A DNA stretch of 64,000 nt, from contig JAGCUY010000179.1 of NCBI GenBank assembly GCA_017962605.1, positions 1 through 64,000 of the forward strand, in the 5' to 3' direction. The translations under genes were made by a program, and so were the position numbers. Source of the stretch: Kiritimatiellia bacterium (GTDB taxonomy: Bacteria > Verrucomicrobiota > Kiritimatiellia > RFP12 > JAAYLN01). Numbering within the stretch: position 1 is the stretch's first letter; each line of letters starts with the position of its first letter. Positions 56,001-62,375 of this stretch are shown here, one piece after another. The notes under the pieces were generated by a model, which was not told the origin of the DNA, did not search any database, and saw only the letters and a list, made by a program, of their open reading frames with translations.

Positions 56001-57460
56001 AGGTCCATGTCCCGCTCGGCGTGACGCGGCTCGTCGGCGCGGCCCTGGTCGCCGACATCGGGGCGAAGAACCTCGTGAAGACGGGGCGCGGGAAGCTCGT
56101 CAGCGCGAACGTGATGTCGAACTACACGGGCACCATCACAATCCGCGAGGGCGCGCTGGAGATCCACGAGACGAGCGACCTCGGCACGTCGGCGGGCGGC
56201 ACAGTCGTCGAGGACGGCGGGACGCTCGTGGTGGCCATGTTTTCGTCCAACGTGTCGCCCGACGAGGCGATCACCATCGCGGGCGCGGGCGACCCCGCCT
56301 ACGGCGCGGCGGTCTGGCAGGCGGACAGGTCCAACGACCAGTTCAAGTTCTTCAAGGATCTCCGGCTCTCCGGCGACGCGACGATCTACTCGGGGACGCG
56401 CCTCGGCGTGAACTGGGGTTCGCTCGCGATGAACGGCCACACGCTCACCGTCCGGGGCGCCAACTTCATGCTGCGGGCCATCCTCAACCTTGCGACGCCC
56501 GGCGACATCGTTTCCGAAGTCTCTGGGTTCGCGTTCGACGGGAACGGGAGATACAACGACATCGGCGACGCCGCGAGGACTTTCACCGTTCGGAACGGCA
56601 GCACCGTCAATCTCACGAACGCCACCCAGACGCCGCGGTGGACGCTCGTCGTCGAGGAGGGCGGCAGGGTGATTTCCAATTCTTCGGCCGCGCGCGCCTG
56701 GGGCGGCGACGTGGTGTGGAACGCGACGACGGCCGACGGCGCCGCGGGCCTCCTTGACTTTCCGGGGGAAGTGACCGGCACGGGCATCATCAAGGCCTCC
56801 AGCGGGACGCTGACCTTCGCGAATCCGCTCGGCGAGCACCTCCGCCTCGAACTCTCCGGCACGGCCCGCGTCGTCCTGCCGCCGCCAAGCGGCATCTACG
56901 GTCGCGGCGGCCTGATGATCGCGCGGCTCAACAAGGCGGGGGGCTTCAACGATTTCCGCGACGGTAAGGTGACGGAATGGAGGCGCTGCCCCGAAGGGCC
57001 GGGGCCGCTGCTCGACAAGCGCTACTGGAAGAAGGGCTACTGGGGCGAAAGCCCCGAGGACGAGACCATTGGCGGCGGCTGGACGCTTGGCGCGAAGGGC
57101 TACATCTGGAACCGCGACCCCACGAACGTCTCCTTCCACGTCTCCGCCAGATGCCTCTACAAGAGCTATGTCCGCTTCGGCGAGAGCAACGCCGCCGCCT
57201 GGTTCATCGCGCGGAACAACAACATCGACCAGGACGACGAAGTGGCGATTCCGGCCCAGTCGTGCCTGGCGTTCTTCGCCGTGGTCGAGGGGGCCGGGAA
57301 CGGCGATCCGGGGCCATACAACCCCAACACGACCTTGAGGTTTTCAGATGGCCGGGAGCTGCGCGACGAGGGCGACGGCTACCTGTTCACCATCGACAAC
57401 AGGACCAGGGCCGAATACGAGGCCGAACTGGCGAGAAAGACAGTCCTCTTCGTAATGTAG
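52997..57460 (+). CDS. GH106-type alpha-L-rhamnosidase fused to a passenger-repeat module
   Basis: A secreted 1487-aa protein (signal peptide MRRNLVLFLVLFAFANASA). Its first half matches GH106 rhamnosidases: RPHTWYHLMNGNVTRAGIT, DFEALATAGIGG, CLENCSGWSAAGGPWV, LIDSHEVGCQNW, QIEPYGNCPSDDLQYG and VIYHRFVHQPW. A Ser-rich tandem-repeat linker (about 756-782) and a galactose-binding-like beta domain follow, and from about residue 998 a passenger-repeat module with a divergent end and tail TVLFVM. The linker and the beta domain (about 837-846 and 894-905) contain translated repeat elements. AAGGAAGG precedes the ATG, which overlaps the RAYT stop. It likely removes alpha-L-rhamnose from rhamnogalacturonan at the cell surface, with the module serving attachment or display (inference). 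Confidence 0.85.
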   Translation: MRRNLVLFLVLFAFANASAQSLEAGFRDPPASARPHTWYHLMNGNVTRAGITRDFEALATAGIGGATLIDVASGIPAGDLAFNSEDWFGLVEHAASEARRLGLELCLENCSGWSAAGGPWVTPDLAMKSLVWTETRATGPARFSGVLPRTSQDNGFYRDIAVLAFPTPAAELAGNPLRIADHAKKIFADRDKNDFRFDNLAATPEAAPGQAIDGASLVDLSSAMASDGSLDWQMPGGDWTILRFGYICNGVCNHPATAQGVGLEIDKLSAAAAEAHFDRYMARICDRLGPLAGNVTSGLNAVLIDSHEVGCQNWTDGFEAAFGETAGYPLRPWMPVLAGRVVGDTGSSERFLEDFRRVIADLFAKNYAGRYAEKCHARGLQLQIEPYGNCPSDDLQYGAAADVPMAEFWSRAALGDHSTDTRNSRLAAHLAHVWGRRIAAAEAFTGDPAVGSRWLTTPFTIKAQGDRAYANGINRVIYHRFVHQPWTNPDRLPGMTMGKYGMHFDRTQTWWPLVGPWLRYQARCQWLLQEGTFCADVLFYGGEEAPNGVGYDSQPLAGHGWDICATEALERLDVRDGRIVAPGGVSYALLALPSREFASARVLRAVERLLDAGAHVCCEQRPTRAYGAPGQSGEDDTVRADVARIWANGVMECAPAAALQRLGIERDFRVPEAVERAGASFIHRRDGSADWYFVALNNEETIEFEASFRETGRVPEIWNAETGEIAEAALWRVESGRTTVALSLPPSGSVFVVFRTSASSPSSSSSPSSSSSPSSSSSPSSATLVSGPWQVTFPVAWYSGGAAVKTRDWPALQDWTSDDDPDIRYFSGTATYETSFELKMENGKLPGQVMLDLGDVRNFAEVTVNGKTFPVLWRPPYRVDITDALPQAEDAANEFSILNFQLSIRVTNLWPNRLIGDDFMEDDCNWRSGTNGDRRDGLWSIPDWVKRGEPSPTGRHTFTTWRHWTKDDAPLPSGLLGPVTVSVPGDGSAGGSSTPLGENEYEVHVPLGVTRLVGAALVADIGAKNLVKTGRGKLVSANVMSNYTGTITIREGALEIHETSDLGTSAGGTVVEDGGTLVVAMFSSNVSPDEAITIAGAGDPAYGAAVWQADRSNDQFKFFKDLRLSGDATIYSGTRLGVNWGSLAMNGHTLTVRGANFMLRAILNLATPGDIVSEVSGFAFDGNGRYNDIGDAARTFTVRNGSTVNLTNATQTPRWTLVVEEGGRVISNSSAARAWGGDVVWNATTADGAAGLLDFPGEVTGTGIIKASSGTLTFANPLGEHLRLELSGTARVVLPPPSGIYGRGGLMIARLNKAGGFNDFRDGKVTEWRRCPEGPGPLLDKRYWKKGYWGESPEDETIGGGWTLGAKGYIWNRDPTNVSFHVSARCLYKSYVRFGESNAAAWFIARNNNIDQDDEVAIPAQSCLAFFAVVEGAGNGDPGPYNPNTTLRFSDGRELRDEGDGYLFTIDNRTRAEYEAELARKTVLFVM
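55262..55339 (+). repeat. in-frame CTAG-rich tandem repeat encoding a Ser-Pro linker
   Basis: An 18-bp unit, CCCCTCTAGCAGTTCTAG and variants, is repeated about four times in the GH106 gene and read as SSPSSS repeats. Confidence 0.85.
55505..55531 (+). repeat. in-frame GAAAATGGAAAATTG repeat, left partner
   Basis: GAATTGAAAATGG followed by AAAATGGAAAATTG. A roughly inverted partner lies at 55677-55709; both are within the GH106 gene and stay in frame. Confidence 0.6.
55677..55709 (+). repeat. in-frame CAATTTTCAATTATCC repeat, right partner
   Basis: Segments CCATTCTCAATTTTC and AATTATCCATTC resemble the inverse of the AATTGAAAATGG run at 55505-55531. Confidence 0.55.
55990..57457 (+). repeat. 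passenger-repeat module copy F (divergent end)
   Basis: The module at the C-terminus of the GH106 protein. The first half closely matches the other copies; the jelly-roll-like half and the end are divergent. Confidence 0.75.
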
Positions 57461-57468
57461 GGCAAGAC

Positions 57469-60400
57469 ATGGAAAACGATTGGGAAAACCCCGCCGTCAA
57501 CTCGATCAACCGCCTCCCGGCGCGGGCGTTCGCGCCGCCGCTCGCATCGGCTGAGGCGGCGCTCACCGACGCGCTGGAGCCGGAGACGCCGTGGGTGCGG
57601 TCGCTCAATGGCGACTGGAAGTTCCACTGGTGCGGCGAGCCGGCGCAGCGGCCGGCCGGTTTCTTCAACACGGACTTCGACGACTCGCGCTGGGCGCAAA
57701 TCGACGTCCCCTCCTGCGTGGAGATGCGCGGCTACGGGCGACCAATCTACACGAACGTCAACTACCCCCACGCCTGGAAGGAGCCGCTTGTCCGCGACCG
57801 CTTCGACCATGATGTCGTGTTTAACCCCGTCTCAAGCTACCGGCGGCGCTTCACCGTGCCCGAGTCGTGGCGCGGGCGGCGCACGATCCTACGCTTCGAC
57901 GGCGTGGCGTCCGCCTACTACGTCTGGGTGAATGGCAGGCGCGTCGGATACGCCGAGGATTCGCGCCTCCCGTCGGAGTTCGACATCACGGAGTATCTGA
58001 TTTACAGCCACAAAGAACACAAAGGACACAGAGAATTGGGCAACGACAAATCCAAAACGTCTTTGTGCCCTTTGTGTTCTTTGTGGCAAAATGAAGACAA
58101 CCTTCTCTGCGTCGAGGTCTATCGCTGGTGCGATGGCAGCTACTTTGAAGACCAGGACATGTTCCGCTTCTCGGGCATCTTCCGCGACGTGTCGCTCGTC
58201 TCGGAACCTGTGAACGCCATCCGCGACTTCAGCGTCCGCACCATTCCTCTTGACGACTCATTCCGCGACTGGCGTCTTGAAGTGAACGCCGAATCGCCGC
58301 TGCCAGTCAAGGCAACGCTCTACGACGCCGACGGACGCGCCGTGGGCGCGTCCCTACCAGCTACGTCCCTCTCGATCACAGTTCCCAACGCGGCGACTTG
58401 GAGCGCCGAAAAGCCGAATATCTACACGCTTGTCCTTGAAAACGGCGAGGACGTCCGAGCCTGCCGCGTCGGCTTCCGCGACATCCGCATCGTGGACGGC
58501 GTCGTGCTGGTGAACGGGATGAAGGTCAAGTTCCATGGCGTGAACCGGCATGAGGCCAACCCCGAAAACGGCTGGGCAATATCGCTGGCCGACATGGAGT
58601 CCGACATAGCGCTCATGAAGCGCCACAACATCGACACCGTCCGCACGAGCCACTATCCCGACCACCGCCTCTGGTATGACCTCTGCGACCGCCTGGGCAT
58701 CTACCTCATGGCTGAGGCGAACGTGGAGGGCCACGAGCCGGGCTACTGCGAAAACGCGCTTGGCGCGAAGCCGATGTGGGAGCACACCATCGTCGAACGC
58801 AACGAGCGCAACGTCCTAAATTGGCGCAACCACGCCTCGGTGCTCTTCTGGTCGCTCGGCAACGAGACGGGGACCGGCCGCGGATTTGAGGAGGCTGCAC
58901 GGCGGGTGCGCGCCCTTGACGGCACACGGCTCCTGCATTGGGAGCGAGGCAATTCCATAGCCGACATCGACGGGCGGATGTACATGTTGCCGGAGTGGCT
59001 TGAAATGCGCGGACGCATGGGCGACGGCCTTCTTGAAAACGACCTTGCCATCACCAACGAAGGCGACCGCACCCAGCACAAGGGCAAGCCCTTCTTCTTC
59101 ACCGAATACGCCCACGCCATGGGCAACGCCGTCGGGAACTTCCAGGAATACTGGGATGCTTTTTATGCGCACGACTCCCTCGCCGGCGGCTGCATCTGGG
59201 ACTGGGTTGACCAGGCCGTGTGGAAGACTACCGACCGCCTCGGCCCCGATGGCCGGCCCATCCGCCACCTCGCGTACGGCGGCGATTTCGACGACCATCC
59301 CAACGACGGCCCCTTCTGCTGCAACGGCCTTGTCGGCCCGTTCCGCGAAGTCACGCCGAAGCTGCTGGAAGTTGCCCATGTCCATAGGGGACTTGTTGTT
59401 TCAGGGGGTTCTGGGGACTTGTCCCCCGTCCTTTCCCTCTCCCTCTGGAACCGCTTCTCCTTCACCTTCGCCGACGAGTTCGACTGCCGCTGGGAACTGC
59501 TTGAGGACGGCGTCGCCGTGCGCTCCGGCTCTGCCGAGGTGCCGCATCTCCCGCCCCTTTCGCGAGGGGAGCTGCGCATCCCGCTGGACGCGGTGGCGCT
59601 GACGGCGGGCAGGGAATACTTCATCAATGTCGCATTCTCTACAAAGGCGGCCATGCCTTGGGCCCCGGCCGGATGGGTCGTCGCCCGCGACCAGGTCGCC
59701 CTGGGCCATTCTCACGCAGAGAACGCAAAGAACGCAAAGTTCACCTCCGTATCTCCGCGCCTCCGTGCCTCCGTGATAAATCCCCTCACCATCCGCCGTG
59801 GCGACACCGTCGCCGAGTTCTCCATGGCGACCGGCACGCTCTCGCGCCTTGAAATGAACGGCGCGACCATCCTTGAAGATGCGGCGGGAATTGTGGCGGG
59901 GCCGCGCCTCACCTGCATGAGGGCGCTTACCGATAACGACGTCTGGATGCGCCGCAATGATCGCGAAGGCGATTTCAACATATACTACACAGGCCTCACG
60001 CAGCTCTCCAACCACGAGCCGTTTATCGAGATCGTCGACGGTGAAGTCCGTTGCTCCGTCATTGTCCACGGGGCGAAGACTGGTGGGTGGCGCCATGAAT
60101 CGCGCTGGCGCTTTGCGGCCAACGGCGCAATCGAGGTCGAGGAGCGCGTCGAGCCCTTCGGCAAGATGCCCTTCCTGCCGCGTCTCGGCACGAGCTGGCG
60201 GCTCTCCCCGGCTTTGGAACGTCTCCGCTGGTATGGGCGAGGGCCCTTTGAGAACTACATCGACCGCAAGACCGCCGCCTTCGTGGGGCGCTGGGAATCG
60301 ACCGTCACCGGGCAATACGTCGAGTACGAGCGCCCGCAGGACTGCGGCTACAAGAGCGATGTGAGGTGGGTGGAGCTTACCGACGACGCCGGGCGCGGCG

Positions 60401-60654
60401 TCCGCTTCTCCGCCGACCGGCCGCTTTTCTTCCAGGCCCTCCACCATACATGGGAGGACCTTGAGTTCGCGCGGCATCGCGGCGGCCAGGAGCGCATCTT
60501 CAATATGCCGGTTCCGCGTCCCGAGGTATTCCTAAACCTCGACATAGGGCAGTGCGGCCTTGGCGGCGCGTCGTGCGGACCTCGCCCAATGGAAAAATAC
60601 CTTTTGCCGGCGCGTCCTGAAAAATGGACGCTGCGGCTGGAGCCTTTGACATGA
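57469..60654 (+). CDS. GH2 beta-galactosidase (LacZ type)
   Basis: This 1061-aa enzyme cleaves beta-galactosides. It has the LacZ domain order: sugar-binding N-domain (LNGDWKFHW ... FDDSRWAQIDVPSCVEMRGYG), Ig-like domain, TIM barrel (GVNRHEANPENGW, VRTSHYPDHRLWYDLCDRLGIYLMAEAN split here by a repeat-free run), acid/base E466 in SLGNETG and nucleophile E546 in FFTEYAHAMGN, then the small-chain domain. No signal peptide, so it is probably cytoplasmic. The chosen ATG starts 9 nt after the GH106 stop. Two translated REP-like elements interrupt it: residues about 180-207 in the N-domain and about 749-770 near the small-chain domain. It overlaps the second GH78 gene by 4 nt. Confidence 0.9.
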   Translation: MENDWENPAVNSINRLPARAFAPPLASAEAALTDALEPETPWVRSLNGDWKFHWCGEPAQRPAGFFNTDFDDSRWAQIDVPSCVEMRGYGRPIYTNVNYPHAWKEPLVRDRFDHDVVFNPVSSYRRRFTVPESWRGRRTILRFDGVASAYYVWVNGRRVGYAEDSRLPSEFDITEYLIYSHKEHKGHRELGNDKSKTSLCPLCSLWQNEDNLLCVEVYRWCDGSYFEDQDMFRFSGIFRDVSLVSEPVNAIRDFSVRTIPLDDSFRDWRLEVNAESPLPVKATLYDADGRAVGASLPATSLSITVPNAATWSAEKPNIYTLVLENGEDVRACRVGFRDIRIVDGVVLVNGMKVKFHGVNRHEANPENGWAISLADMESDIALMKRHNIDTVRTSHYPDHRLWYDLCDRLGIYLMAEANVEGHEPGYCENALGAKPMWEHTIVERNERNVLNWRNHASVLFWSLGNETGTGRGFEEAARRVRALDGTRLLHWERGNSIADIDGRMYMLPEWLEMRGRMGDGLLENDLAITNEGDRTQHKGKPFFFTEYAHAMGNAVGNFQEYWDAFYAHDSLAGGCIWDWVDQAVWKTTDRLGPDGRPIRHLAYGGDFDDHPNDGPFCCNGLVGPFREVTPKLLEVAHVHRGLVVSGGSGDLSPVLSLSLWNRFSFTFADEFDCRWELLEDGVAVRSGSAEVPHLPPLSRGELRIPLDAVALTAGREYFINVAFSTKAAMPWAPAGWVVARDQVALGHSHAENAKNAKFTSVSPRLRASVINPLTIRRGDTVAEFSMATGTLSRLEMNGATILEDAAGIVAGPRLTCMRALTDNDVWMRRNDREGDFNIYYTGLTQLSNHEPFIEIVDGEVRCSVIVHGAKTGGWRHESRWRFAANGAIEVEERVEPFGKMPFLPRLGTSWRLSPALERLRWYGRGPFENYIDRKTAAFVGRWESTVTGQYVEYERPQDCGYKSDVRWVELTDDAGRGVRFSADRPLFFQALHHTWEDLEFARHRGGQERIFNMPVPRPEVFLNLDIGQCGLGGASCGPRPMEKYLLPARPEKWTLRLEPLT
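58007..58087 (+). repeat. in-frame 24-bp inverted repeat in the beta-galactosidase gene
   Basis: The left arm (58007-58030, beginning GCCACAAAGAACACAAAGG) and the right arm (58064-58087, ending TTTGTGTTCTTTGTGGC) pair over 24 bp with one mismatch around a 33-nt loop. The 81-bp element is a multiple of three and stays open. Confidence 0.88.
59713..59776 (+). repeat. second in-frame repeat element in the beta-galactosidase gene
   Basis: CGCAGAGAACGCAAAGAACG units (59713-59739) are followed by CTCCGTATCTCCGCGCCTCC-type units to 59776. Read in frame as a basic, loop-like stretch. Confidence 0.75.
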
Positions 60655-62327
60655 CACATCCCGAAACGACAGGTCGCGTTATCAGCGGCCACCCGGTCTT
60701 TCCGGTGGAGATAACCAGGAACAAGGCGGGCCACACGCTCGTTGATTTTGGACGCCACTTCTTCGGCTGGATCGAAGTGGAGGCCCCGATGCCCGGCCCC
60801 TTCAAGTTCGTCTGGGGCGAACTCCTGGACGCCGACGGTTCCGTGCAGACGGCCTCCTTCTTCACCAAGGAGCAGGGGCGAATCCGGTGCGCGCTTTCCA
60901 ATGGGGAGTTCAAGGGCGGCGGTTGGGAGCGGATCCCATACCAGGAAAACGAAACGAGCGTGTTCAACGCGAATCCTGTCGGGCACTTCGGAACCATCAT
61001 GCCCTTCCGTTGGCTTGAGGTTGTTGAGTCCCCCTTTGAGATCACGAAGTCCAATGTGCGGCAGGTGCCGATTCACTACCCCTACGACATGGACGAGGAG
61101 CGCTTCGACTGCGATTCTCCGGATCTCGTGCGCGTCCACGACTTCTGCAAGCATTCGATTCTTGCGACGACCTTCATGGGGATGTTCGTTGACGGCGACA
61201 GGGAGCGACTCCCCTACGAGGCCGACGCCTTCATCACGCAGATGGGGACGCACGCGATAACTTCCGACAGGACGCTCATCCGCGCTTCAATCGAGCATCT
61301 TTCCGGCCATGCGACATGGCCTACGGAATGGAAGCAGTTCTTCATCTCGATGATCTATGACGACTGGATGCATTCCGGTGACCTGGGGTTCGTCAGGAAG
61401 TTCTACACCATGCTGAAGAACTGCAAGAGCTGGCGCCACCTCAGGCGTGGCGACGGCCTTCTTGTGACACGCGGTGAGTCGGTGCGCCCGAGTCCGGACG
61501 GGGCCATGCCGAGAGACATCGTCGATTGGGCGATGTGCTACCGCGACGGTTTCGAGATGCGTGACGTGAACACCGTCGTGAACGCGCTTCACATAAGAAA
61601 CCTGCGCGAACTGTCCGCGATGGCGTCGGCCATTGGCCGGAACGACGACGCGGCGATATTCGCGGCGGAATTGGAGCGGACGCTCGCCGCATTCAATGAA
61701 ACGCTCTGGGACGCCGGGCGCGGACGCTACCGCGACGGGGAGGGGACGGATCACGCGACCGTGCAGGGCAACGCCATGGCGCTCGCCTGCGGCGCCGTTC
61801 CGCCGGAGCGGGTCCGGTCCGTCGCGGCATACGTGGCCGCCAAGGGCCTAAGCTGCAGCACCTACATGGCGCAGTTCGTCCTGGATGCCCTCTTCGCGGC
61901 CGACCGCGACTGCGACGCCCTTGCGCTCATGACCTCGCGGGACCACCGCAGCTGGCTTGGCATGATGGAGCTGGGCGCGACAATCACCATGGAATTCTGG
62001 GATCTCACGCTTGAGGAGAAGGGGCGCATCCCAGACATGAACCACTCCTGGTCCACCGCGCCGCTCAACGCGATCAGTCGCCACGTCTTTGGCGTAGCGC
62101 CCGCTAAACCGGGGTTTGAGGAAATCTCGGTGCGTCCTCATCCCGGCGACCTTGCACGGCTCTCCGGCGTGGTGCCGACCCCGCGCGGCAAGTTGCGCCT
62201 TGCGATGGGGCGGCGCGGCGGCGTCTGGCGCGTTTCCCTCGACACGCCGGCGCCAACTGTATTCGCGCTGTGCGGTGAGAAGAGGAGCCTTCCCGCCGGA
62301 ACTCATGAATTTGAAATTCGCGCCTAG
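60651..62327 (+). CDS. GH78-type alpha-L-rhamnosidase
   Basis: A 558-aa enzyme matching the central and C-terminal parts of GH78 rhamnosidases: a beta domain (VDFGRHFFGWIEVE, WGELLDADG), the linker PFRWLEV, and the (alpha/alpha)6 barrel with FVDGDRERLPYEADA, the family's catalytic-acid region, followed by HATWPTEWK, SCSTYMAQFVLDAL, FWDLTLEEKG, MNHSWSTAPLNAI, PGFEEISVRPHPGDL. It is shorter than classic GH78 enzymes because N-terminal accessory domains are missing. No signal peptide, so probably cytoplasmic, hydrolysing imported rhamno-oligosaccharides. The ATG at 60651 overlaps the beta-galactosidase stop (ATGA), indicating coupling; the in-frame ATG at 60624 is less likely. Confidence 0.9.
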   Translation: MTHPETTGRVISGHPVFPVEITRNKAGHTLVDFGRHFFGWIEVEAPMPGPFKFVWGELLDADGSVQTASFFTKEQGRIRCALSNGEFKGGGWERIPYQENETSVFNANPVGHFGTIMPFRWLEVVESPFEITKSNVRQVPIHYPYDMDEERFDCDSPDLVRVHDFCKHSILATTFMGMFVDGDRERLPYEADAFITQMGTHAITSDRTLIRASIEHLSGHATWPTEWKQFFISMIYDDWMHSGDLGFVRKFYTMLKNCKSWRHLRRGDGLLVTRGESVRPSPDGAMPRDIVDWAMCYRDGFEMRDVNTVVNALHIRNLRELSAMASAIGRNDDAAIFAAELERTLAAFNETLWDAGRGRYRDGEGTDHATVQGNAMALACGAVPPERVRSVAAYVAAKGLSCSTYMAQFVLDALFAADRDCDALALMTSRDHRSWLGMMELGATITMEFWDLTLEEKGRIPDMNHSWSTAPLNAISRHVFGVAPAKPGFEEISVRPHPGDLARLSGVVPTPRGKLRLAMGRRGGVWRVSLDTPAPTVFALCGEKRSLPAGTHEFEIRA

Positions 62328-62375
62328 AAAGGCCAAATGCCATTTGAAAGCAACGAAACAACCCGAGACTGAAGC

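Noticed and set aside
57430-57460. Hydrophobic C-terminal tails as PEP-CTERM or LPXTG anchors
   Set aside because: No PEP or LPXTG motif, no long transmembrane stretch and no terminal Arg cluster; the tails are only 6-7 residues.
38795-57460. Passenger-repeat proteins as classical type V autotransporters
   Set aside because: The strand repeats are typical, but no C-terminal beta-barrel domain of about 250-300 residues is present in any of the copies.
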